A DNA stretch of 64,000 bases from positions 1,550,001 to 1,614,000 of the forward strand of contig LR990057.1 of NCBI GenBank assembly GCA_905147135.1. Reading direction: 5' to 3'. Of this stretch, positions 1 to 53,067 are shown piece by piece. The position numbers and the translations under genes were made by a program. Source of the DNA: Blastobasis lacticolella (taxonomy: Eukaryota; Arthropoda; Insecta; Lepidoptera; Blastobasidae). Every line of letters begins with the position of its first letter. Within the stretch, counting starts at the first letter, position 1. The notes below the pieces were generated by a model, which was not told the DNA's origin, ran no database searches, and saw only the letters and a program-made list of their open reading frames with translations.

Positions 1-200
1 CGCTTAATAACTAGGTTGAAATATCAACCTCCAATTATAATATGCATGTATTCTACATAAAAACTTTCTGGGAGATATTCTAATAAATGATAAGGAAAAC
101 AGCATCAAAATCCATTGCATGGATTAGGAGAAGTTAGCGGAAATACATACAGACAGATAGACGCGGAAAGCGACTTTATTTTATACCGTGTGAAGAATCC
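1..200 (+). repeat. Dispersed lepidopteran repeat tail
   Basis: Ends in aaagcgactttattttatac, as do the copies at 49195-49395 and 21945-22140. No gene is visible here. Confidence 0.4.
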
Positions 201-286
201 TCTTAATATTATATATGGATCAAACATATGCTCCTAGTCAATATTTAAAAACTCGCGGAGAATCATTAGTTGAATGCCAACCTATT

Positions 287-505
287 ATTGTGAGGGAAAA
301 CATCGTGATGAAACTTGCACATTCAGTCGCCTGAATGATCCAATCGGGTTAGGTTCCCCTGGTAGCAAGGGTCATGGAGGTCAGAGGGTAGTCGCTCCAC
401 TTTAGTTAACTGATCAGTCAAATCCTGGATTATGATCAAGGAGGACCACGGGCCCTCGTGCGCAAGAGTACACCCGGGGCAATAACGCCCAGATGACTAA
501 TATAA
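287..505 (+). mobile_element. SINE-B fragment
   Basis: Matches the body of the tRNA-headed SINE-B seen complete at 61615-61975 (reverse). It runs from the gagggaaaacatcgtgatgaa motif to the cacaaccggg...taacgcc end; the head is missing. Confidence 0.7.
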
Positions 506-1216
506 TTAAATATAACAAATATATAAATTAAAAAATGGTATGGTATAGTAAAAATGGTATCACTACATATTATAAAACAAATTCCCACGCTGCGTCTGTC
601 TGTTTATTCGCGATCTTCATGCTGTTTTCACCAACAGAGTGCTTCATGCGGAAGGCTTTGGTGTATAATTTTTATTGGTTAAGGTCACTACCTGTGCTTC
701 CAGGCACGTCGCTAGTGTATAATATAAGTAAATGAAAATTGTTTTCAGTTGTCAAATGTACACAAAACAGTTTTTTCATCAGGCCATTAAAAAGATGTAA
801 TAGAAATGTTCTGTGGTTATACAATGTGTTAATACTGTAGGTACAGAAGGCGCTTGACCTACCCTGTTAAGACCTTAGATTTTATACTGGTGGTGGATAG
901 GCTGATGTGCCGTCTTCTGTACAGACAATAAGGTAAACATATGTACAAGTAACAAACAATACATAAATACCTTTATCCTGTCATATAGCTTTGGGTGCTG
1001 ATGCTTGTCGGTAAGATGGATGGTGCAGGTTTTGCCACCACAACCATCTGCTTTATAGTGTCCCTAGAAAAGAACACTATGCGCTATTTCCATTAAGGAG
1101 CACATCTTTTTTCTGGAAATTATTTCAATAAACATTTTAATAATTGGGACACATATATATCATATATCTTTTGGTTGTCTACAACATATTGCAGAATATT
1201 CCTGCAACCCCAACCT

Positions 1217-1800
1217 GACGACCTGAGTGGTTTAGTGGTCTACATGCCGATATGCCACGCAAGAGGTCCTGGGTTCGATTCCCGGCCAGGCAGAAATTGA
1301 AAATGATTCATTTTAATTTCTGTTACAGATCTGGATGTTCTATGTATAAAAAAAATAAAATAATCATCTTGGCGTTAATGTCCCGGTTGTGCTCTCGCGC
1401 ACGAGGGCCCGGGGTCCGCCTTGACCATGATCCAGGATTTGGCAGGTCAGGTAATTACAGTGGAGCGACTGCCATCTGACCTCCATGACCCTGCTACCAA
1501 GGGAACCTGACCAGATTGGATCATGGTTACACATCCAGTCGCCTGAATGTGCAGGTTTCATCACAATGTTTTCCCTCACCGTAAGAGCATCGGTTAGTAT
1601 TCAACTGTACGTAACTCAGAAAACAGTCATTGGTACATGGCGGGAGCGTTGCGAGCATGGATGTTCTATGTATATTAAGTATGTATTTAAAAGTATACAA
1701 GTAGTTTATCAGTTATCTAGCACCCATAACACAAGCTTTGCTTACTTTGGGGCTAGATGGCACTGTGTGAATTTGTCCATGATTATTTATTTATTTATAT
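1217..1800 (+). mobile_element. SINE-A, interrupted by a SINE-B
   Basis: The tRNA-Gly-like head (B box GGTTCGATTCC at 1272-1282) starts near 1217. The tail (gctagatggcactgtgtgaa) ends near 1795. Between 1349 and 1657 a SINE-B is inserted in opposite orientation, flanked by a 17-bp duplication. Confidence 0.85.
1349..1657 (-). mobile_element. SINE-B inserted in SINE-A
   Basis: About 309 bp, flanked by direct repeats of tggatgttctatgtata at 1332-1348 and 1658-1674, so the target site duplication is 17 bp. The A-rich end at 1349 is the 3' tail. The tRNA-like head at the other end is mostly lost. Confidence 0.85.
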
Positions 1801-2510
1801 TGGCATCATTACTATAGTGTTATGCAATTGTTCAGCTCGAGTATCTAATATCAATGAGTTTATTGCCGCAACATTGGCAGATCCTTGGTCACTAAATGTG
1901 ACTCTAATTGAAAATCCATTACTGAAAACAGCTGACATTAATATTCTTGAAATTAGAGGTTTTAACACCATCTTCAACAAAATAAAAAGCTATTAGTATT
2001 TTACAATTACTAAAGAGGCTATGGAAACTTACTTTGTCAGCAACATTTGAAGAAAGTTTTCTGGATTCAAGATCCTCAAAGGCTTCTATTAATCCGGTTT
2101 GAAAATTTAAAGATAAATTTTTACTAATAACCATTTCATCAAACAACAAAACACACAGCTTGGCTGATTCAGATTTAGTAGGTGAAATGTCTGTCAAATG
2201 CTGGAAAATAAAATCATTGCTAGTCTAACATATATTAAGAATATTTAACAAAAGTTCCTTCATCAGGTTTCCTTTTCATTTTACATCTACTCCTATGAAT
2301 TAGAGTAGCACACTCCCAAAGAGGTATGGAGCTAACAATGAAAGGCCACTCTTGTTGCTCAGAGCTCAATAGATCTGTAGATGTACAAGGCCTTGGTGAA
2401 CAGTAGACTGACTGTTTTCTCAAACAGGCTCCCACATCAAAAGATGTGGATGGTGTTGAGAGGTGGTCAGCAGAAAACTCATCAAAGTTCTCATAACGGG
2501 GGCACATTGG
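1800..2510 (-). pseudogene. P-element/THAP9-like transposase remnant
   Basis: Minus-strand frames read SAKLCVLLFDEMVISKNLSL, then LIEAFEDLESR, IAFYFVEDG, VLKPLISRI and SDQGSANVAAINSLI. This is the order of the catalytic core of P-element/THAP9-type transposases (LxxDEM..., YyF..., DQGxNN). Reading frames shift between 2000 and 1960, and the segment that should follow SSNVADK is missing. Upstream, 2507-2235 encodes a Ser/Cys-rich stretch that may belong to it. The N-terminal THAP domain and the C-terminus were not found. Confidence 0.6.
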
Positions 2511-3965
2511 GTTGTGGAAGAGCTTAGCACATCAACAGATGGATGTAGCTCTTGCGGGGGGTGCTTGTGCAGGGCAAAATTGGATTTGGAAAAATCTACA
2601 ACCTAAAACACCTATTTAGCATTAGAATTAAGTGAGGTCGGTTGGAGTGTAGCAAAGGGGACGCTGATGAAAAAAGACTTGTAAAATTGTGAGGTCAATT
2701 CTGGACAAAGCCTCTTGGAACTTGGAGGTTTAAGATAACGCAAATCCTTTTAGGTTTATATTTGCAGTAAAGGGTTAATAATGTTTACCTAACTTATGAA
2801 GCAATAAATATTGAAATCTAAACAATTAAGCAACTTTGGGGTGGGGTATTGATAGAAGAGGCCTATGCCCAGCAGTGGGCGTCCTTCGGCTGATATGATG
2901 ATGATGATGATGATAGTATCGTTTTATAGCAATATCGTCAGGAGCGAAATGACGTACCTACACAAACACGTTTACGTGTTTTAATTTATTATTATACTGG
3001 CTACGATGATAGTCGAGCAAGAATGGACAATGGTTTATCCATACCTGAAAACGAGAACTATTTGTGTACGGGATTGCAAACAATCTAGAATTAGATTGAA
3101 GTTTTACCAACTGTTGTTAAACGGATGATAGATTGGAAAAATAAAAGGGAAATACTCGCAAAATCAAAATACATACAGAATTACAGAAGGTCCGTAAATA
3201 CACTAATACGAACACGAACACAAAGTACAGATTTAAAACGCTAAACGCACTGAAATGAAAATTAAATTCATTACTTCCCACACAAACCTAATTTCACTGA
3301 ACTCTTCAATAACAAATAGTAGGTAATTAAAAAATTTAAAATACTTAGGAGTGGAAACAGCGTCAGTCGCGTCACAGGGCACACAAAATACACAAAATAC
3401 AAAAATATTGGTTTGTTACTTTGGCGCCATCGCGGAAAAAATTTTATTCTCTGCGTTGTTTAGTCGGTCGTCAGTTGTTTTCTCACAAGCAACTACTACA
3501 GTTGATTCTAATCCTTAAAATGTAAGCAATAAAGTCGCTTTTCATTTATCGTCGTGCACGGGATGGGGGGAAAGGGACACATTTTTTTTAGTATGAGTAA
3601 ATAGAGATGGAGACATCCTAGTTTTTTCTTCCAGAGCTCTATTGTACACACAAAGGAAATGAGAGTTGGACAGCCCTGGCAAGCTCTACAGCAAACCTGT
3701 ACATTCAGCGCCATCTCACGGCTGACGGTTGTAGTACGTCTGTTATTTTTCTTTTACGTTCAGAAACAGTCATATTGCTTGTAAAAGCATTTACGTAAGT
3801 TTTTTAACATTTTGCGGAGGTAGTATTGTTCATTTATAGGTATTCATTTGGTGTACTTATCGCGTCGATAAATAGCTTGAATGACAGCTATGAACTCTGT
3901 TTTCGAACGTACTACAAAACGTCAAACTTCAACTTGCGTGCGTAAATCGGAATTGAAGAGTTCGG
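2511..3965. other. No gene recognised
   Basis: A LINE-type 3' end (cagcagtgggcgtccttcgg followed by a GAT repeat) lies at 2865-2915. Otherwise I see AT-rich sequence and short chance ORFs. Confidence 0.4.
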
Positions 3966-3972
3966 CGCACTT

Positions 3973-3980
3973 TATATAAA
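3973..3980 (+). promoter_or_regulatory. Candidate TATA box for UCKL1
   Basis: TATATAAA about 50 nt before the candidate ATG at 4028, which implies a very short 5' UTR. The surrounding 3980-4480 region is more GC/CpG-rich than its flanks. This is inference from position only; transcript data are absent. Confidence 0.3.
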
Positions 3981-4027
3981 ATTCTGTTCTTTTTACAATA
4001 AAATTATTTTGTTTGTGACGGATAGTG

Positions 4028-45667
<41,640 letters not shown>

Positions 45668-47090
45668 GACAGAGCATACGGCTGCGGTGAGAGCGAAAGA
45701 GATAGCATGATGTGGGTGGGAGTTAGCGCAGGAAGCCAGGCTTGCGGATTTGGCAGCGCCTTTTTGTATGAGGATGTAGCGTTTTGCTATTGGAGAGATT
45801 AGTTCCAATAACTGCCACATTTAACGATATCGCTCGATTGAAAAGGATGGTTTAAGGATTATAGACTTGTGGTATTTATATTGATTTTGTAAAAACATGG
45901 TTAGCCTCTATCATGTTGTATTTATATTATGGAATTTAGTCCAATTTCTTAGTGAGTTTTTCTTGCGTACTTTTTGTCAAATGTACTTTTACGTAATTTG
46001 GCGACGAAATGCCCCAATCTTTACGCGTTTTGTTTAACGATGAATTTTGCTCTTTTTTAGGATAAGTAGGTGTTTCTTAAAATTTTTATTTAACCTGAAA
46101 GTGTCGGCGAAAACTTTAAATAATAAGGAAACATGTGTATTTGTCTAATATCTTCCGAAATTGCGGCAAACATAAGTTACTTACCAGTGATTCGTCAACG
46201 AATAGTATTATCTGAAAAACCTATAACTATGAAATGATGACTCCTGCTTAAAACTTATTTCTTACTTTTGTTTTTTTGGCCCGCACTTCGGTCGCAAATC
46301 GGTCTTATTTCTTCCGCTAAGCTCCCACTAAATGACTTATTATAGGCTTCAAATGTCAACACATGTGTTATTTAAAACATCTGGACACTAGATACCATAT
46401 CACAATAACTTTTTTGACAACTACCTTCCATGGGTTTGTCCGCATAAAAATATGTTACGTGGTGACGTGAAAACTGTTTCGAATTTTGAGATATATTGTG
46501 CGATTAAAATATTAATAGGACGGGATGTTGACTAACTTCACTCGAATATGTATTAGAGAATCGGTATGTTAGTACCTTTTTAGGCCACATTCACTTCTAT
46601 TTTTTTAAACAAACTATCGCAGTTTATATTATTTACGAATAATAGTTCAACAATAGACCTGCAGTTCCAATTCTTAATTAATAAGAAATTACATGGGTAC
46701 GCAGGATACAAGACTAGTTACAGTTGATGTTATTGTCCTAACATGCCGCCGACATTTGAAAACACGCTGACGCCCCCCTCATGGTGCTTATTATCATGTG
46801 TCCCTTACATTATGACGTTATTTTATGACATACTTCCTAAGTGAAAAGTCACAGTGATTCAACAATGTCAAGTCAAATCAAATCAAAGCTTCTTTATTGA
46901 GTAGGACATTAAATATCTCTTTCAATCGTCAAAAGGAGGGGGCAGGAAAGTAAGAAAGAAACACACAATGACATATCGGTCATCCCAGGACCGGAATATA
47001 TCCACCCTACGCCGCCCACGGTCGGACCCTACTCGACAAAACCAGACAAAGTCGGGAAGCGCCCGACATTATATTATTTCCCCATCCCTA
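45668..47090 (+). other. UCKL1 3' UTR/flank
   Basis: AT-rich, no ORF of interest. An ATTAAA near 46503 is a possible polyadenylation signal; the transcript end cannot be fixed. Confidence 0.4.
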
Positions 47091-47091
47091 G

Positions 47092-47348
47092 TAGAGCTTG
47101 TCTAGTCTAAAATGACGCGCCCCACTATCGCATTAACGTACACAAGCAAGTTTAAAATATGGACGCAATACATATACAAATGCTGTTGTAATTGGTCATT
47201 CAGTTGCCGGTGAGATTCAAACGTAGGAGCACGCGTCGTTCATTGGCTCCCACACATATGAAGTGTCGTTATCAATATTTGCACTCACACATCGAAATCA
47301 AGTAACTAAGTAGTGGGGCGCGTCATTTTAGATTAGACGAGCTCTACC
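47092..47348. mobile_element. 'GAGCTCGTCTA' MITE, copy 2
   Basis: gagcttgtctagtctaaaat ... gattagacgagctcta; full length. Confidence 0.8.
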
Positions 47349-47773
47349 TACTTATTCAAGTGAAGTTAGCCAACAGTCCGTCCTATTCTTATTTTAATCG
47401 CGTAATTCATTATGTGTTGTTCATATGCCACAATATTACAGCTGGTTTGACCGGACACGTTCCTGGCATTTTATGTTTCTAGCATTTTGCGTTTCTGGCA
47501 TTCAATATAACTGGCATTTTGTGTTCTTGATGCGTAAATCGAAAATTCATCAACTTTGCATCCAAATATCTTTATACGACCGCCAGCAAAGTATTTCATA
47601 GAAATCTCTGTTGTGCCATAGTACCGTACAGATGTCGGTAGTGAATAATTCACATCGGCTACTTTCGGCTTCCGACGCTTTACGAAGCCGAACCGGCCGG
47701 GGATTCGGAGAACCGTGGCTTTGACAGTAAAAGGGCATATGCTCGTATTACACCTGGCAAAATTCAGTGGACT

Positions 47774-47955
47774 AAGTTCAGAAGCCAAAAGCGTGAGAGC
47801 AAATCAAAGTGGAATGAATTGCTAATAGAATAATGTCCATTTTTGTATCACTTATCACGCTATTCAAAAGGCGTTTTACAAAATTTCCCTAATTTTACGG
47901 CCAATACATTCTACTTTGATTTGCTCTCATGCATTTTACATTTGAATTTAGCATT
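47774..47955. mobile_element. MITE related to 34757-34925
   Basis: gttcagaagccaaaagcgtg agagcaaatcaaagtggaat and a degraded inverse ending near atttgaatttag. Confidence 0.55.
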
Positions 47956-48009
47956 TAGCGGTGATCACTTTCCATAAGATGGCCTGCCAGCCTGTTAGTC
48001 AAAAAAAAC

Positions 48010-49190
48010 CACAAAGAATGTGCATAACTCGCCGCCAACACTTGTACTATACTTGTTCCTGTATGTTTGTTTCGTAATTACGAATGGCGTATTGACTGTT
48101 ATAATTTATAGCGGCTACCGTGCCGCGGCGATATAGTCTCTGTCACACTATCCCTCTCACATATGCCATGTAAGAGAGAGATGAAAGCTTTTTCGCACGC
48201 GGTGTGATAGACGGCTCACTAGTTTTATGTCCGACAAATAAACAATAAATAATTTTATTATTATTGCAATAATTGTTAGGGTAGTGTAGTGTAATGTTTC
48301 GTTATTTAATCTTGTCTTAAGACAATTTTATTTTTACTTGTCAAAAACTAACTATGATTTTTATCGGCATTTTGCTATGGAAGTGAGTTACACTGATTTT
48401 CGATCTTCTGTAAAAAAGATTACGCTTCTTTATTTTATAATGTTGGTGTTTTCGATGTGTTATTTCTTTTTTATGTGTTCAAAATGAGACAAGTATGTAA
48501 ATATTGTTTCTAATTTATTTATAAAAATATGACCATATTGTCATCTTGCAATGTTTACTTAAATCAAATTAACTTTTCACAGAAGCTCTAAAACAGGAAA
48601 GTGTGTTATGAACATCTAGTCAATACCAATACATAATTAATTATAATTAATTAATTATAATTATGTTACGTACAATATATTATTTACTATTTAAATAGTT
48701 AAATTACGACTGATACACAAAAATATAATAATAGCTTAAATATTTAAAATGTATCAATAATCCGTTTTACTTAAAGGTCTAACAAAATAATCGTCTAACA
48801 AATTTTACCTTAAAAATAAATTTCTTTGTAAACCTCATTAACATTGGAAAATATCATTGAACACTATAGTGTTTACATAATTTTATTTTTAAACTACAAA
48901 TGACCAAAGAAGTCTTCGTTCCTTTAAATTAAAAGCATTGAACTAACGTAAATAAATACATATTACACAATAAAGCTTCCATAGTAACTTACCGACTTAA
49001 CCTAGTGACACATGGACAGAAATACCTTTGGTATTTACTATGGATGGTAAAATCTAAATAGTTTACTTGAAACATGTTCTATTAATTTACTGTACTTATA
49101 AAAGTGTTCAAAATTATTTTAAAACACTGTTTTTAATGTATTTAGACGATATGATTTTAAAATATGAAATTATTGTGTCTACTATATATT
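48010..49190. other. Intergenic AT-rich stretch
   Basis: Several AATAAA motifs (48238-48250, 48816, 48970) that could end UCKL1 transcripts. No gene was seen. Confidence 0.4.
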
Positions 49191-49192
49191 AT

Positions 49193-49395
49193 AACTAGTG
49201 GACCCGGCGCGACTTCGTTCGCGTACACCTACTTTACTCCTACCTACCCTCTATCTACTTGCTTATAAACCTTCCTCTTGAATCACTCTATCTGCTGTTG
49301 AAACCCGCATCAAAATCCGTTGCGTAGTTTCAAAGATTTAAGCATACAAAGGGACATAGGGACAGAGAAAGCGACTTTGTTTTATACTATGTAGT
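49193..49395 (+). repeat. Dispersed 'ctagtggacccggcgcgac' repeat
   Basis: Complete copy ending aaagcgactttgttttatac tatgtagtgat; related to 21945-22140. Confidence 0.65.
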
Positions 49396-49399
49396 GATA

Positions 49400-51717
49400 A
49401 AGTTTTACAATGGCACTCGAATTGTAATCATATAAGTATTAAACAAAATTGTTGTCACTATATTTAATTATGTTATCAGTTATTCAGCCAGTGCATCCAG
49501 ATATGATATAAAGATATATGTAATGTTTATAACGTAATTTACAAATGAAATAACCATGGTGCTTTGTATGAAATATGAATAGTAAATAAAAAAATATATC
49601 ACTATGCAACATACAGTGTTTTTTTTTAACTGGGACAGTGTGGGGAAACCAAACTACATAAAAGGTGGAGGAAATGAAATGAAACTGTCTTAGGAACCAT
49701 TTACCCTTTTTATATTGGAATTCGTTTGTATTTGCAAATTTTTTGGTCAAGCGAGATGATTTGGATTGTTTTGGAAAGAAAAAAGCTGGGTTGTATGAGT
49801 TATACATTTCAATCCTTTTTATTGCATACAAATTGTATGAAAATATGCTGTATTTCTTCCGATTTATAGCTACCCTGAATCTGTATAGACCAGCATTAAA
49901 AACAATTACCAGACTATTTTATGACCATTTTTAGTTTATTAACAAGAGCAAAGATTTCTAAGACACATTTCCTCTACTTTGGATTTTGATTTCCCCATAC
50001 TGTCCGAGTTGAAAAAAAATACTCTACCTATATATAAATGGACTAAACAGTAAAACATAATACATAATTTTATATAATTTCATTCCGTTTAGTAACTGCC
50101 ATTTTGTTTGTGTTAAGGTTAAACATCACGCTTAACGAAGCTGATAGATGGCGCTAGGTACTGCATATACCAACAATTTGCATAACTGTTTTATCTTTGT
50201 AATTCTTTTTCAAAAATCTAAACGGCTGTCTTTCTTCCTACCTTATCAACCATAGTTCAACGATACCACCTGATATACTACATATCTGGAATTCGTGATG
50301 TTTAACCCTTAACATGTTTCTGACTTTGTTTTTTACAGTATTATTATTATAAAATTTGGCTGTAGTACTTTGAATTTAGACGCTTGAATCTTATTAATTA
50401 AGTACTTACGTACGTTACGTATACTTTTGTTTTATGTTGATACGTTATAATGTTTTTTTTATCTACTTTTATTTTTGCCTTCTAAGCCTCTCGGTAAAGA
50501 ATACAAATTTTGATATTGACGTACCATTATTGTAATTTTTAAGTTTTTTAGAATGTTCGGTTGTTAATTTTTATTTTTAAGATCTCTTTTTTTTTTTCAG
50601 TAATAGCATGTGCTTAATTTTTCAAGTTCAATTGTATCATAAGTTCAAATGTGGCGAATGCTAAATCGTTATTGGCCCGTTTATAATTCGAATAAACTGT
50701 GAAAACACCAATAATTTTGGTAAAGTTCTGTTTATTAGTAATTATAATTAAGTTTTTTCGTCCCATCTGGCACATTCTACGTACAATACGATTAAAATTA
50801 GAATAGGACTAGCCTAGCGCTGTTTTATGACGTATAACACTCGAACTGTCTTCACTTTAGTATGGTATGCAAAAAAGAACAAAATTAAATTTAAAAAAAA
50901 AAACAATTTATGGATGTTTATTAATGCAATCAAATTTTTTAATTAAGTTTTTGTATTGCTATTACACTGGCTTGACTTCGCAGTTTGCAGATAAGAGATG
51001 TTAATGCGTACAAGGTATATGACAATTTATTGACAATTTCACTCTCGGAGATCCACCGCCATTTTGTTTGCATACAGTACTTAATCGAGTGAAGTTAGCC
51101 AGCAGCCTGTCCTATTCTTGTTTTAATCACACAGTAGGGTATAGAATGTGCTGGTATATTTTTTAAACCGTAAAATATTATACATTGCTACTTATAGTTT
51201 TACAAATGAACAGATGAAAGATACTAATTACGATACAAAATTGATTTTAAATTAAATTTTGTTTTATCGTAATTTATTTCATATTAAACTGACATCAAGT
51301 CAATGCTGGCACAAGTAGATGTAAGATTACAAGTAGTTCGTGAGTGTACTATACTTAAAATATAGATCGTGTAAATCGCTGTGAATATAATTTAAAAAAA
51401 ACTAAAAAAAAATTAAATCGGGACCTACTCGAAATATTGCGAATAAAAATACAAATGAGAAAATTTAAAAAGTTGTTTCAGTTTTAGGTTTGAACCTCAT
51501 CAAACGTTAGTTAAAACTTTATTTTTGTTAAATTATAACAGATATTAAAGATAATCTGAAACACATACTAGTCGTTCACCACACGTCCCCAGGTACAGAA
51601 TACGTATTACCGTACATACCTTTCCAAAGGAATTGGCAAGGGACAACATTCTATGAAGGATCTATCTATTGCGCTTATAACACCTGGCCAATAATTATAT
51701 ATTATCTGTGACCTGGC
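49400..51717. other. Intergenic, no gene recognised
   Basis: Very AT-rich; several short chance ORFs on both strands with no recognisable motif. Confidence 0.4.
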
Positions 51718-51902
51718 TAAATTCAGAAGCAAAAACGTGAGCCAAAGTGAATGTATTGTTCATAGTAGTTCAAAAATTATTCAATAAGAATTCCACTTTG
51801 AAATCTTGCTGATATGACGCTAAATGTATTAAGCGCATATACTATAGCATAGCTGGCTCAGAGAGTATCATACTGAGTATCTATACTGTAAAAACTATCT
51901 TT

Positions 51903-52162
51903 GGTAGAGCTCGTCTAGTCTAAGATGACGCGCCCCACTACTTAGTTAGTTGATTTCGATGTGTGAGTGCAAATGTTGATAACGACACTTCATCTGTGTG
52001 GGAGCCAATGAACGACGCGTGCTCCTACGTTTGAATTTCACCGCCAAGTGAATGACCAATTACAACGGCATTTGTATATGTATTGCGTCCATATTTTAAA
52101 CTTGCGTGTGTGCGTTAATGCGATAGTGGGGCGCGTCATTTTAAATTAGACGAGCTCTACCG
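51903..52162. mobile_element. 'GAGCTCGTCTA' MITE, copy 3
   Basis: ggtagagctcgtctagtcta ... gacgagctctacc; full length, orientation opposite to copies 1 and 2. Confidence 0.8.
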
Positions 52163-52621
52163 GCTCTTTAAGTGAGTTGCAAATCGACAAACGTTGGAAT
52201 GAAGGATTTATAGAGCTCGATTCCCAGGCCTTAGTCCTATACTACATATAGTTCTTATGCTACTTACGACTAGCTGCTCATCAGACGTGGTCACAGGCGT
52301 CCAGGTGCCGCTGGAAGACCAGGTCCAGGTTTTCCGACTTCGAAGACTCGGCGTGTTGCTGGTTCTTTCTGAAATTGGGTTTTTATGTGGGAACTTTAGG
52401 GACTTTATGGTACTCGGTGACAAACGAGGGCCAGGTAGGCTACCTGGGCCTCGAGTTCGCTAATTGAGTAATGGCTCGATCACACTGGAATTGGGTCGCA
52501 TTCGCAGCTCAATGGCGGTTGGACACGTTTTTGGTATTCTGCTACTAATAAAAGTCCAATCACTTTCGATTAGTGGTACAATCGTAGCTCGATTCGATTA
52601 TGGAATTAACGCCTTTAATAC

Positions 52622-52660
52622 TTTATTTATTTTTATTTAACATTTTATTGCACACAGTAA
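52622..52660 (-). terminator. Candidate polyadenylation signals of the XI-like gene
   Basis: TTTATT/TTTATTT on the plus strand (AATAAA on minus), about 320 nt beyond the possible last exon. Confidence 0.3.
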
Positions 52661-52794
52661 AATACATAGAGAAACATCATACATATAGACGACACAACAG
52701 GCACTACTTATTTCTAAAATACTTCTAGTAATTTACTTACACGTCTCTATAATTCACTCACTAAGTAATCACTACTACACTATTCCCAATCATC

Positions 52795-52900
52795 ATCGTC
52801 CTAGCGCTTATCCCGGCCTCTGCCAGGGTCCGCTTTCCCACTCATTCCTCTTCACTTCGGCCGGTCTTCGGCATCCTCGCGTCGTAAGCCGTGACTACAC
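52795..52900 (-). mobile_element. LINE 3' end fragment
   Basis: Reverse of 29260-29365 (catcatcgtcctagcgctta tcccggcctctgcc). Confidence 0.6.
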
Positions 52901-52971
52901 TATGCCCAAAGCGCTAGCCTGGAACCGTAACAATGCTCTAACTACTAACGGGACTTCCCCATATCTTTTGT

Positions 52972-53067
52972 CTAAGTAAATGTACATATTTCAGTAGGCT
53001 GGACATAATAGGTGTATAGGTAGAACATGTGTTCGTAGAATTCACTGATCTCCCCAACAATGTTTTG
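52972..53067 (-). CDS. Possible last exon of the xylose isomerase-like gene
   Basis: In one frame it reads QNIVGEISEFYEHMFYLYTY, resembling the C-terminal 'GKQELYE.IFN.Y' helix of the family, and then stops at TAG. The acceptors (tcag, aacag) would join in phase 0, whereas exon 8 ends in phase 2. Either a small exon is missing, a frameshift exists, or the protein ends at the TAA after exon 8. Confidence 0.4.
   Translation of the reverse strand, partial: QNIVGEISEFYEHMFYLYTYYVQPTEICTFT

Noticed and set aside
47471..47788. 105-codon minus-strand ORF
   Set aside because: No recognisable motif; overlaps a MITE edge and low-complexity ctggcattt repeats.
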